Origin: Gymnogyps californianus | Taxonomy: Eukaryota; Chordata; Aves; Accipitriformes; Cathartidae | Direction of reading: 5' to 3' | NCBI RefSeq assembly: GCF_018139145.2 | Contig: NC_059473.1 | Coordinates: forward strand, 68,120,707-68,184,706 | Length of the DNA stretch: 64,000 nucleotides | In this document: positions 1 through 10,870 of the stretch, piece after piece | How the letters are laid out: every line of letters begins with the position of its first letter | How positions within the stretch are numbered: the first letter of the stretch is position 1 | Made by a program: the position numbers and the translations under genes | Notes under the pieces: model-generated | Seen by the model: only the letters and a program-made list of their open reading frames with translations | Database searches by the model: none | What the model was told of the DNA's origin: nothing

Positions 1-1283
1 TTAGCTCTCCATACATCTCTGAGTGCTCAGGCTGCACAGAAATCAGGAGGGTAGCTGGAAATTTCACAACAAAAGCTGCTGTAAAAAAACCCCAGGAAAC
101 CCAAACAACCCACCCCCCCAAAACCAAAAACTGGAGAGCTGTGAAAAGAACTGGTACGGGATGATCCCGTCCCAGTCCCCTTGATCATCAATATCAGCTT
201 GCCCACTATGTCTCTTTGGTAAAAATCCAGTGTCTCTCCTTTCTCACAGCCCTGTCTCTCTCTAAGCCCCTTCTCCTGCCATTTAACCACAACCACTTTT
301 TTCCAGTCTTTCTCCTATAACTCACAAAGTCTCAGATTCTCCAGGTTCTCTCTCTCAGTCTTGATCCTGTGTGCGTTTCTTTTATTTTTCTTTTTCTTTC
401 TTTTTTTTTTTTTTTTTTGGTGTTTGTTGTAGTAGTGGCTGTTTTGCTGTCTTCTGGTTCCTAAGTCCCAGTCTTGTCCTTCTCCCTCCCATTCCCTCCT
501 TCCCTGCATCCTTCCAACTCTTCATGAGTGTCCAATCTCCTCTCTGGATTTCAAGTCTTTTCCAGTGCATTTTGCTCTTATTCTACTGCAAGTATATTAT
601 CCCCATTTCTTACAGCTTCTCTCTTCTGCGAAATTTGTCCTTTTCCCCTCACTCTTCCACCCCCTCATACAAATCTGTCAGCTTCCTTGGTTTGTTCTGT
701 TCCTTTCCTTGTTTCCAAGCCTTAGTTCTTCACTTTTGCATCTGGACTGAGAGCAGTGGAGGATCACTCACTGTGCTAGGAAACAGCAACTATATCACTG
801 TGAGCACTGGAGAAAAGGTTTCTGGTTCTAATGCCTAGCCTCAGCTTTATCTAGACCCACATGGAGCAACAATTGCAGGACTAGTTAGGCTTTGCCTTCT
901 GGTCTGGAGTTGGAACGTAATCTGTCAGCTGGTGAAAATGTGCAGATTGATAGCTGGGGTGGGAGAGGATGTGGTAGTTTGTAAATACAGAATTTTCAGC
1001 AATTTAAACTGGCAAACTCCAAGAAATAATTACCTGGTAATGTATAGGAATGGAAGATTTCTGAAAGGTTATGATTTGGCCAGTCATGATGTGGATGAAT
1101 TAGAGAAGTATGAAGTATATATTGTATACAGACATAAAAATGTTCCAGAGCACAGGCATACTGGAACTTCTCAAAAGAACAGTTGCTAGAATAATTTAAT
1201 ATGAGCAAACCAGGACATTCTTTTCTTGGAAAGAGCTGAATAAATTTGCTGAAATTTTCCAAAATATTAACAATGTTGATAAC
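1..1283. other. Noncoding stretch with pyrimidine-rich tract
   Basis: No gene is recognised here. Bases 375-418 form a T-rich tract ending in an 18-T run, and the flanking DNA to about 730 is C+T rich, which creates long low-complexity frames on both strands. The 85-codon frame at 932-1189 matches no family I know and has no splice or promoter context. Relative to MTCL3 this DNA is probably an upstream intron or 5' flank, because the N-terminal half of that protein is not visible in the window. Confidence 0.5.
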
Positions 1284-2045
1284 TTATCCTGAGACAGATG
1301 CTTGGCATGGAAAATCTGCAACATCTAAAATGTGGTGAGGTTGTAAGAAACTGGAAACAAGTCTCATAATGGGTGGTGGTTTGCAACATTTCCAATAGGC
1401 AAGGTAACCATATCCAACAGCAGCATTACATTTTTTGATGCCTTCAGAATCGAAACTTTCTCGTCTGCTGTTTGTCTTGGTCCCTTCTCTCAGGACCTTG
1501 AACTTCACCATCTCACAGTCGGGACTGCCAGTGCTACCATTGGCCATCAAACCCCTGACCAATGTTTCCTTATTTGCAAGACGTCCTTCAAAGCGATTCC
1601 CACAGCTGACTTGTTTATCACCTGTGGCAAAAATTGTCTTCAATCCATTGCAGAAATCATGTGACTTCTTCTAGTTGTCTGAAAAATGCTTCATCTATTT
1701 CCTCTTATTCATCAGGTGGTCTGTAGAAGATACCCCAAACGATGCCACCTATGCTTCTCTGTCCTCTGGTTCTTACCCATAGCTCACAGCTGGCCCATCA
1801 CCCATTACAAGGCAATGCTACATGCAATTGAACTGCTCTTCTGTGTAGAGCACAACCCTTCTTCCTCACCTTCAGAGTTTTTATCAATCCATGGCTGCAC
1901 TCCAGGCATATGAGTTATCCCGTCATGTCTCTGTGATGCCGGTGAGGTCATAGCTCTGTAAATGTTCATGGATTTCTAGCTTCTGTTTGTTGCCCATGCT
2001 GTATGCATACAAGTCACTGGAGATGCATACTTGGTTGTGCTGCTT
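1284..2045 (-). mobile_element. CR1 LINE fragment, endonuclease domain, reverse strand
   Basis: Reading the minus strand, a degraded CR1 ORF2 N-terminal part appears in the right order. First comes a SMGNKQ-LE motif near 1980-2010, which follows the start of CR1 ORF2. Then come an LQSYDLTGIT-like stretch near 1930-1970, a GIFYRPPDE-like stretch near 1711-1737 (the CYRPPDQ motif of the CR1 endonuclease), and a long open part at 1284-1643 with NKETLVRG and SPDCEMVKFKVLREG, which correspond to the NKEGLV and SDHEMVEF motifs. Stops and frame changes lie between these blocks, so the copy is dead. The open 119-codon part looks at first like a cysteine-rich gene, but the motif order identifies it as CR1. 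It is truncated at both ends, with no reverse-transcriptase part beside it. Confidence 0.85.
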
Positions 2046-3435
2046 TGAAAGGGAAAGTTTGAGTCTCCTCCATCATACTGTCCCCCAAGCACTTCCTAAT
2101 TGCACCTCATATTTTCATTTCTCTTCAGAGTTTGAGCCTCATTTCAAACAGCTGGTAATGGAGGGAGTAGGGACAAGGCAGAGAGAGAGATGAGATGCTA
2201 GTACGTCTGCTCATGTAGCTGATCAGCTTCACAGGATCAGTGTAGTAAGCAGTACTCTTTGAAGAGTTACAGTAATTTACTTGCTCCTGGCACCAGGTGG
2301 CAGCAGGGGAGGATTTAAAAGGTCTCTCACAAGCCCGGTTCCTTCCTGGGTCTTTTGGAGGACCCAAACACCAAGTCTGTCAGCAACACTTCTACTAAAA
2401 GTACCTTTAAGCAGAGGGTTTCTGTGATCTGGAATCTCAGTTTATTGCCTCATGAAAATTCAATTTGCTTTGGTGAAAAGAACAACAGGATAATGAGGAG
2501 GCTTTTTTAAAAAGAGACGAGAAACAAGTCTGTGCCTGAGTTTATACAGGAAAAAGCAAAAAAAGTCCTCTGTCTCCAAGCGCGGCTCAGTGATTCTCTA
2601 AGTGCCACATCCCTGCAGATGCAGAACCCCCAGTTACTTCTGTCAGACTTGCTTGTGTGAAATTCTGTTACCTTTGGTATCCTGCCCAAATATTTTGTTC
2701 CCTTAAAAACAGTACTCAGTAGGGATGCTATTCATCATCTGTGAGGGTGTGATTCTGACATCTTTGCTCAGAGCACACTGCGATCGGTTCCACAGATTTC
2801 ACAGTGAGCCGGATAAGCAGAGTTTACTTCAGTTTAGTTCTTTGAATATGACAAAAGAATCATAATGCAGAAAGAAATTAATTTGTTACAAAATCTGTTG
2901 TAGTAATTCTCTGAAAAATGTCCTGCCATAAACAGGAAAAAAATTAAGTGCATTTGAGAAGCAGTTTACACTTAAACCTCATAAAATTACATTTTAATTA
3001 TGTATCAACCATCAGCAATTCACATGAGCCATTTGCTTCAAGAGAGTTTATCAAAACTGAACATAAACAGCCTGATGGTCAATCATAATATAGCTCCAAA
3101 ACATATATAATAAATAGTGAATGATTTCAAAAGAATAAAGCTCCATAAATATATTATTGTTAAGAGGTTTTGTGAGTAAAGATGCCTAGAGGGGATTTTT
3201 TTCAGACAGTCATTGAAGCTGGTGTGCTGCTTTGTGGATTCCTATTGAATTGTCTTAAAATTTGCAAGGATGTGTAAAAGGAGTGGCAGGATTGCTTGCT
3301 TACCTTGTTTTCCTTCCTTCCTGTGATGGGTATGAGCAGTCTTAGATTTGCAAGTTCTCTTGTCAAAGTTGTTATTATTGATACTACATACAGTCTGCAG
3401 GTAAAATCAGAGTCTCTTTGCAGGAAGCTCTATGT

Positions 3436-3456
3436 AAAAAAAAAAAAAAAAAAAAA
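3436..3456 (+). repeat. Homopolymer run of 21 A
   Basis: There is an uninterrupted run of 21 adenines. I see no recognisable SINE or LINE body just upstream, so it is called as a simple repeat rather than the tail of a retroposed copy. Confidence 0.9.
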
Positions 3457-6052
3457 GTAATGACAATCTTAAAAAAACCTAACCAAAACAGAGGCACAGA
3501 GTAAGAGCTGAGCTTCCAACCACATAGAAACTCTGTATTACAAAAAGGACATGAGTCCCTACATCCTGGTCTCAAGTCAGCACCTGAGACCATTTTTTTG
3601 CTTGGATCATGCTTCTCGAAGTTGTTCTTTGCTACAGATTTGCTTCCATTAGTCAACAACTAGGTTTGTAAAGTAAATCAGGCTAAGGAAGGGCCCGGAC
3701 ACTGACAAGCGGTGCTAGCACATCCCTCAGATGGTTTTGGCCTTGGTTGGCTACCACTGCTTCAGTGCTTGGGCATGATTTGGGGTCTAACCTGGGGCAG
3801 AGCTCATTCCTGATTGACAGTTTGGATGCAGTCATGCTTATTTGGGAGGAAGCTGTAGGGAAGTTTAGCTGTATTGTCATTTTATCTGAAAGGAGACCGA
3901 GTTGTGAGTGGCAGTTGGCATCAGGTCCTGAGACCAGTCCCTGACCATTTCATTTACTAGTGTAAAAACTAGGCAAAAGGTCTCTGGCTTGATATGGAGC
4001 CAGAGGAGGTGGCAAATGAGACACAGAACAGCAAGTCCAGTCCATTGCTGCCATGTAAATTCTTACTGCTGAGAATTACTGGCAAGGGGCAATCAGAAGC
4101 GGTGACAAAGCCAACACAACTGGCATGCCCAGTTGTCCGTGCGAGTAATGGACAGTGTGGTGATAGTGGCTCAGGTGGTGGATGGTAACTGGCTACCGGA
4201 GAAAACGGTTTGTGAGCATGAACTCACCGTGGGGCAGGCTGGAAAAGATGTATCTCTGTTGCTACAGACTTTAGGGTATGACTTCCTTGAGATCTAAAGG
4301 AGAAAGAAGGCCTTTCATATTTCATTACCTAAGTAGGCAATGTTGCTAACAATGTCAATAAGGTTCTCAAAGTACCATACCACATTAACAAATGGAGGAA
4401 AGTTTGGGAAATCCAATAGTGCTTCATTTATATTTAGTCATCTCCTAATCTTTTTTTGGCACTGTGCTGTTTGTAAGCCTGAGAAGTTTACAGATTTTCT
4501 AGAAAAAGACATAAAGTTGCATAGGACTCTGCAATGGTCCTCAATCACAGAATACAAGTTTTTGTCTTTGCACTTCCCAGTTTCAGTATTTATTTGCTCA
4601 AATGGACATTCAAGTGTCCAAATACATAATTTAAACATAGAGGTACCAACTTGATTGCTCAAATGAAAGAAAAAGTTGCCAGGTAACTGAAGAGTCCAAG
4701 TGTAAAAATGAGCTCCCTGGTTTAGCTGGCTTTCGATAGATGTCACGCTGCCTTTCACAGTTGTATCTATGGTAGTATTCATAGACAGTACATAATCCAC
4801 ATTGGTTCTTTTGTTGTTGTTTTGCTTAAGTTTTTTTAATAATGTATTGTGCTTTTTAAATTCGAACTATAATTTTATTTATGAACATTTTGTCACTTTT
4901 GGCAGGTCTCTGGAATTTTTTGTAAGACACTGTGTATGATTTGCTTAGTTTCTTAAAGAGATTGCGTGATAGAGAGGCCAAATTCAACCCCTTTGTACTG
5001 CTAGAAGAGCATGAAGGGGAGTATAGAGGTAGGCCAGGTTTCTCTAGATTTAGAGGAAATCCAGATGACTTTGCAAAATTGCTTTCTGTCGGCTGGAAGG
5101 CTTTATGGAGGCAGAACAGAGACATTTTTTAAGTGCTGAACCAGAGGTCCAGATACATGTTTTCGTACAGAATCAATATACACCAAATGTCATAATCTTC
5201 CTGGAAGTCTCACCAAGGCTTTGATGAATAATAGTAATACATGATTTCTGCCCCTTATACCACTGTGTTCAGTCCACTGCTTAACTGCACCAATCCCTTC
5301 AAGAAACACCTGGAAAAACAGCTCTTGCAATGTGCTGATACAGGTCAAAGTTGAGCTTGTTTCAGATTGAAAGGAAAATCACCACAGCTTTATTTTTGTT
5401 TAGTGCATGTGCTCACTGCTGGCTTCAAGGCTGTCTTTCTCACAGTCTTAAATTGAACTCTTCAGCAACCCTACATGAAACAATTTTCTGTGTTTACATT
5501 TTCTGGTGCTGCTAGCAAGTCTACAGTTAAAAAACCTGGACACTATGTACCCTCGTAGATTTATTAGTTTTTCTGCACATAGAATTTTCCAGTGCATCTT
5601 TCAGGTGCCTGCGTTCCTGATGGCTCTTTGGCAGAGCCTCACAGCCCTAGGTAGTTTGTCCCGGCTTTCGGAGAGTAAGCAGAAAGTAGCACCATGGAGG
5701 TAAGCGCTGTCCTGTGTTTCAGCTGAACTCAGCTGCCAGCGTGAGGAAGGAGAACCTTCTCCTGTCATAGTACAGATGGCTATTCTGGAGCGTGACATGG
5801 GCCCTCAGGGAGTACCCTCAGTGCAGTTTCCAGTGTAAAAACAGGTGAAAGCGACTGGCAAGACCTCAAATGGGAACATAGGTAACAGAGCCATATGCAA
5901 CAAAACTACCACAGAAATTGCTATATTTACTATTCAAGACATTACTCATTACTTCTTCAGAATGATGGTTCTGAGAACTTGGGTGGCTAGCATAATTCTT
6001 ACAGAATCAGAAAAGCCAACTGAAGCAAGTATAGCTTCTTTATGTGCTGCTA

Positions 6053-6124
6053 TATATGATTAATATAGAATTATATTAATATAATAATTATATTAATATA
6101 ATAATAATTATATTAATATAATAG
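6053..6124. repeat. AT-only tandem repeat, near-palindromic
   Basis: Units close to TTATATTAATATAATAA repeat about three times with small length changes. Each unit is nearly self-complementary, so the stretch could extrude hairpins. It contains almost only A and T. Confidence 0.85.
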
Positions 6125-7357
6125 TTCCTGAAAGAGAGAAAATACTGTTTGTAACTAGTGTGCTAATGACACATAGTAGGATGCAAAAGATGTAGTGTGA
6201 TACTCTGGGCTTTTGATTGGACTGTAAGTCTTGGTCCTTTTCTTTCAAAGTTGTTGCCTAAGCCATCTTTTTTCCCCCCGAAAAAGAGGCAATCCAAATC
6301 AATTGTTTTGTTGCAAATGCTTGATAATGTCTCTTGTGTTTGTCTCCAGTGCACTTAAAAATAAAAAAAAGTATGCAGTATGGTCAGGCTATTGGTTGCA
6401 GTGCTGTGAATTTTTGAGTGGTCCATGCCAGTGTGTAGGAAATCAAGTAAAGGTGATCCTAGAGAAAAGTAGAGACACTGTCCAAACATACAGGGGTGGG
6501 GTTAGAAAAGCCAAAACCCACCTGGAGGTGAATTCTGGTGAGGGACGTTGAAGGTCAACAAGAAGGACTTCTACAGATGTATCAGCAGCAAAATGAAGAT
6601 GAGGGAAAATGTGTGCACACTGGTGAGCGGTGCAGGGAATCTTCTTTGCATTGGTCTTTACTGGTAAGACCAGCCTTCAGGAATCCGAGGCCTCTGACAT
6701 CAATAGGGAAGTCAGGAGCAAGAAAGACTTACACTTGGTGGATGATGACCAAGTTAGGGAACATTTAAACAAACTGGGTGTGCACAAGTCCATGGGGCTT
6801 GATGGGATGCACCCATGAGTGCTGAGGGAGCTGGCTGGTGTCATTGCAAGGCCACTCTTGATTATCTTTGAAAGATCATGGTGATCGGGGAAGATTCCTG
6901 AGGACTGGAAGAAAGCAAATGTCACTTCTGTCTTCTGAAAGGGCAAGAAGGAGAGTGTGGGGAACTACAGGCTGGTCAGCCTCACCTCAATCCCTGGGAA
7001 AGTGATGGAGAAATAATTCTGGAAACTATTTCCAAACATACCAAAGACAAGAAGGTAATTTGGAACAGTCAGCATGGATTTACAAAGAGGAAATCATGCT
7101 TGACTGAACTGATAGCCTTCTATGAAGAGATGACTAGCTTGGTGGATGAGGTGGGGAGCACTAGATGTCATTTATCTTGACTTTAGTAAGGCTTTTGACA
7201 CAATCTTTCGTAACATTCTCCTAGACAAGCTGATGAAGTATGGGCCAGATAACTGGACAGTGAGGTTGATTGAAAACTGGCTGATGAACTACCAGGCTCA
7301 AACAGTTGTGATCAGCAGCACAAAGTCCATGTGGAGGCTGGTGACAAGTGGTGTGCC

Positions 7358-7848
7358 TGTCAGGGAACAGCAAGGGCCAGCTGCTCTGAGGGACTGGGAG
7401 CCAGGAGCCATGCACAATAACATAGCCCGTAGGGCTAGGGCCCCACCAGGCAGGGCTCAGTACCTGAGCGAAGTGACCAAAACAGGCCCGGGGAAGTCAG
7501 CTGGGATCAACCAAGAGTCCAGATCATCTGACAGGTTTGTGGTGACATGACAGGTCTGAGATTAAGCCAGGAAGTCAATCCACAGGTCCAGTGATCATGA
7601 GGTAAGTGATGAGGCAAGTGCAAGGCTAAGCCAGGAAGTCAGGCCACAGATGAGGGTTAAGATCAAGAGGGTCCATGGCCATGCACAGCTATGACAGAGC
7701 TGGATACAGCTACAACATAGTTCAGGTAGGGACTCAAGGCTCAGATCTGAGGGGAGGTCCTGGGTCCATGGGCAGGGGTGTGGGTGTAAGCCCCTGGTGA
7801 AGCTCATCAGGGTAATGAAGGGCTATTAACACACTCAGGCTTCTGGCA
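7358..7848 (+). mobile_element. Solo LTR (ERV-derived) inserted in CR1, copy 1
   Basis: This 491-bp insertion interrupts the CR1 codons for the V-P-Q-G motif. It starts with TGTCAGGGAACAGCAAGGG and ends TTCTGGCA, so it has TG...CA ends. The 5 bases before it (7353-7357, gtgcc) and after it (7849-7853, ggacc) match at 3 of 5, a worn target-site duplication, and the CR1 reading resumes at CCAGGGGTC. The body shares several blocks with the insertion at 8459-8906, including AATCCACAGGTC and GGGTCCATGG, and contains an internal repeat of AAGCCAGGAAGTCA. No retroviral coding sequence is present, so it is a solo LTR. Orientation is assigned only by similarity between the two copies. Confidence 0.75.
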
Positions 7849-8458
7849 GGACCCCAGGGGTCAACACTTGGCCAGTCGTGTTTAACGTCTTCATTACTGA
7901 CCTGTACGATAAGGCTGAGTGCACTCTCAGCAAGTTTGCATATGCTACAAAACCATGGAGTGGTTGATACATGTGATAGTGTTACGGACATTTGGAGGGA
8001 TCTCAGTAGGCTGGAGAAATGGGCTGACAGGAGTGTCGTGAAGTTCAGTGAAGGGAAATACAAAGTCCTGCACCTGGGGAGGAACAATCCCAGGCACTAG
8101 TACAGGCTTGGGGCGAATTGCCTGGAAAGCAGCTTTGCAGAGAAGGACCGGAGGGTCCTGGTGGACACCAAGTTGACCATGAGCCAGCAATGTGCCCTTG
8201 CAGCAAAGAAGGCTAATAGTATCCTGGGTTGCATTAGGAGACGTGTCACCAGCAGATCGAGGGAGGTGATCTTTCCCCTCTACTCAGCACTGGTGAGGCC
8301 ACACCTGGAGTGCTGGGTCCAGTTCTTGGCTCCTCGGTACAAGAGAGACATGGACACACTGGAGAGAGTCCAACAAAGGGCTGTGAAGACGATTAAGGGA
8401 TGGGGGCATGGGTCATATGAGGGGAGGCTGAGAGAGCTGGGACTGTTCAGCCTGGAGA

Positions 8459-8906
8459 TGTTCAGGAGCAGCAAGGGCTGGCTGCTCCCTGTGGGATGGG
8501 GAGCTGGGGGTATAACACACGTGGCAGGACAGAGGTGTTGCCAACCAAGGCCCAGTTCCACCGTACCCCAGCGGGGTGAGCAGGGCAGACCCAGAGATCA
8601 TGGCCGGGTTCAAACAAGAGTCCAGGTTACCAGGCAGGTTCAGGGAGATGAGGTAGGTCTGAGGTGAAGACAAGAAGGCAATCCACAGGTCAAGGCCAGA
8701 TCAACAGGGTCCATGGCTGGGCACAGGCACAGCTATGGTGAGCTGGAGACCAGTACTCTTCTCACATAGCTTAAGCAGGACCTGAAGCCCCCCGGCTGAG
8801 CTGAAATGGGACTCCTGGGCCCACAGGCAGGGTATGTGGGGAGGCCCCAGGTGAGGCTGGTCAGGGCCACTAAGTAAGGCCTGTGGGTGCCCTCAGGGCC
8901 CTGACA
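8459..8906 (+). mobile_element. Solo LTR (ERV-derived) inserted in CR1, copy 2
   Basis: This 448-bp insertion begins TGTTCAGGAGCAGCAAGGG and ends GGCCCTGACA. It is flanked by a perfect 5-bp target-site duplication, GGAGA, at 8454-8458 and 8907-8911. Joining the flanks gives CCTGGAGAAGAG, the expected CR1 codons for S-L-E-K-R. Its first bases and internal blocks resemble the insertion at 7358-7848, so both are likely one LTR family. It has no internal viral genes. The family name is not known to me. Confidence 0.85.
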
Positions 8907-9003
8907 GGAGAAGAGTAGGGGGCTGTGTGTGGGGGTGAATGTTATCAATGTGTATAAATTCCTGATAGGAGGGTGTAAAGAAGAAGGAGTCAAACTCTTT
9001 TAG

Positions 9004-9842
9004 GTGGATCAGCCCAGCTGCTCTTCTGAATTGTGTAGAATCAATACTAGCCAGGAACAAGAACACCAGGCTTTTGATGTTTGTTCGCTACAACCTGGAG
9101 GTTTATTTTTCACTTACAGCAGTGTTCATGATATCAAGAAATGCAACCCCCTGGCATTTAGGCAGATTCAGGTTTTGATAACGCTCCATAGTTAAGAGTT
9201 CCAAGCACTGCATTTCTTATTTTGAAGTAAAGGGCAGTGGATTAACCTTTTAGATGTGCAGGTGTGCTTTTCTGAAGTGTTCGTTTCTGCTGAGATGTTT
9301 TGACGTGATTTTTTTTTTCCCCATTGCTAGTATTAACAACAGCATATATAGAGATGTGTAGAATGAGACCTGTGGGTATCAATTCTATTTTGCTTTGTCT
9401 GATCCTAGTTGTATGATTGTGTTAATTGTCTTTGGCTATCTCAGCAGTGAATCTAGGTTAGGATAATAACCAAGCTCTTTGCTTGGGTCACAGATGAGTA
9501 CTTGCACTTAGAAGGTATTTGCCATGCATCTGTTTCCATCAGTGTTGTGTGTAATGAGAGGCTTCTACATCCCTGTGAAGCATGACTGATGATGTCATCC
9601 AACTGGCCTAATTACCAAGAGTGTTTTATATTACAGGCTTGGCTGAATTATTTTAATTTTTACAGATGCTAGCAGTTTAGATCTTTGATTAAATGATTAA
9701 TTAGAAGCACCAGTAACAGTGCCCCAGAAAGAGTTTTGAACTGGAACATTGCCTCGATGGTACACATAGATACGCTCAAAGGTTCATTTTCCTTGTGGTG
9801 TGCTTCTAGGAGTATTGTTGCTGAGTTCCCAAACTTTGGTCA
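9004..9842. other. Noncoding DNA; possible conserved AT-rich patch
   Basis: No gene is seen. Around 9600-9715 there is a patch with several TAAT/ATTA cores and a CTTTGATT TCF-like site, which could be regulatory. Nothing else supports that. Confidence 0.3.
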
Positions 9843-10870
9843 GGTTTCATGCATTCAGAAATTATGAGGCCAGAACTGTATAATATGATCAACCAGTCTG
9901 GCCTCCTGAATAGCATGGGCCATAAAATACCCCCATTAAACTGATGTCTACTTTTCAGAAAAGGGTGCTGGTCTGTGTTAAAAATTGACAGCCGAGAACA
10001 GTCTACCACAACTTCCTGAACAGTCCCAGGAACAGTTAAAAATTTGCACCTCCCTTCTCATCTGAATTTGCTGAAAGCTAGTTACCAGCCAGGAAACATG
10101 TTCTTACTACCAAGCTAAATTAAAGAGTCCAGCATCAATGCTTTGGTGGTGTTTTTTTTTAAATCTGTATGCTTAGGGTTGATATCATTTAGCCATCTAA
10201 AAATTAAGCATTTAACCCAAGTTAGGAATTTGGCCTCCCTCAAACGAGAAAGATGGGCACTACTTGGAAGTGATTCATTCCACTTGTCTGAGGGTGGTTT
10301 GACTCTGTGGAGAGGCACATCTCTTTCTAGTTATTGCACAGTGAACCTCAGTTTTGACATCTACATCCTAGAACTAAATTAAGCCTTTTGGTCGCAAAAT
10401 TACACTTGGACATTATTTCAGCCGATTATCCTCTATGACCCTGTAGTCTTTTTCAGATATGTGGCTTTTTAAGAGATCTTCCCTGTTCTCTAGGCTGTTT
10501 TCCTATTGTCCTAGCATAGCTTTCACTCTTTGTTCTTACATGTGTATCTTCATATTTATCATATTAAAACAGGTATTATTTGATTGCACTAAGGTTTGTA
10601 TCAGTGACTGTCCTTTTCAGTATTTAACATTTCTCCAACCTTTATTCCATCTGCAGTCTTTATCCAATATTATTTTATGTTTGTTTCCAGGCAGCGGCAA
10701 AAAATGTTAATTAGTGTAGGACCAAGAATTGATTCTTGCATAACCCCATTAGGACTGCTGTGGCATAAATTTGCAGGTGATTTGCTGGTTCAGTGACATT
10801 TATGATAAATGCTGAAGAGTCAGATGTTTGTTCATGATAGCTAGTTAAAAATGCATCACAGTGATCAAAT
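9843..10870 (-). mobile_element. Old CR1-type LINE 3' region, reverse strand
   Basis: On the minus strand, 10703-10750 reads close to G-V-x-Q-x-S-I-L-G-P, the conserved reverse-transcriptase motif GVPQGSILGP. Further along, near 10000-10060, the minus strand carries the GCAAATTTTTAACTGTTCC and GTTGTGGTAGAC blocks typical of the end of sauropsid CR1 copies. Near 9850-9900 lies a GACTGGTTGATCATATTATAC...TTCTGGCCTCATAATTTCTGAATG end, close to the CR1 3' consensus. The spacing from the polymerase motif to the end fits a CR1 3' part. The copy is very diverged. The outer boundary at 10870 is approximate. Confidence 0.72.

Larger units (their letters stand above)
2046..6449. other. Noncoding DNA without recognised genes
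   Basis: I see no exon, RNA gene or well-preserved mobile element in this stretch. It contains a 21-A run at 3436-3456 and an AT-rich tandem repeat at about 6053-6124, listed separately. The small open frames are short and overlap on both strands, without family motifs. It is likely intronic or upstream of MTCL3. Confidence 0.5.
6450..9003 (+). mobile_element. CR1 LINE fragment, reverse transcriptase, split by two LTRs
   Basis: The forward strand carries the later part of a CR1 ORF2 in order. RKAKTHLE lies near 6505-6530, FTGKTSLQESEA near 6667-6697, DDDQVREHLNKL and HKSMGLDGMHP near 6745-6818, and PEDWKKANVT near 6895-6930. YLDFSKAFDT lies near 7170-7203, the FADD-type block is altered to FAYAT near 7935-7950, and KVLHLGRNNP near 8060-8095. 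[13 protein letters not shown] lies near 8179-8220, [18 protein letters not shown] near 8251-8310, and a VYKF-IGGCKEEG block near 8950-8990. Stops, frameshifts and the changed YADD-type site make it dead. It lacks the endonuclease part at its 5' end and the usual 8-bp repeats at its 3' end. Two solo LTRs interrupt it at 7358-7848 and 8459-8906; removing them restores continuous CR1 sequence at each site. Confidence 0.93.

Noticed and set aside
371..838. 155-codon open frame
   Set aside because: It is driven by a T-rich, C+T-rich tract; the product is Phe/Ser/Leu low-complexity and matches no family.
1284..1643. Cysteine-containing reverse-strand open frame as a gene
   Set aside because: Its motifs are those of the CR1 endonuclease, flanked in order by other CR1 motifs, and its first codon is TTG rather than ATG.
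7146..7550. 134-codon open frame as a gene
   Set aside because: The first two thirds are CR1 reverse transcriptase and the rest is LTR sequence; the fusion is accidental.
8161..8667. 168-codon open frame as a gene
   Set aside because: It is CR1 reverse-transcriptase C-terminal sequence running into the second solo LTR.
7358..8906. The two LTRs as the ends of one provirus
   Set aside because: CR1 sequence, not viral genes, lies between them, and each has its own flanking target duplication.
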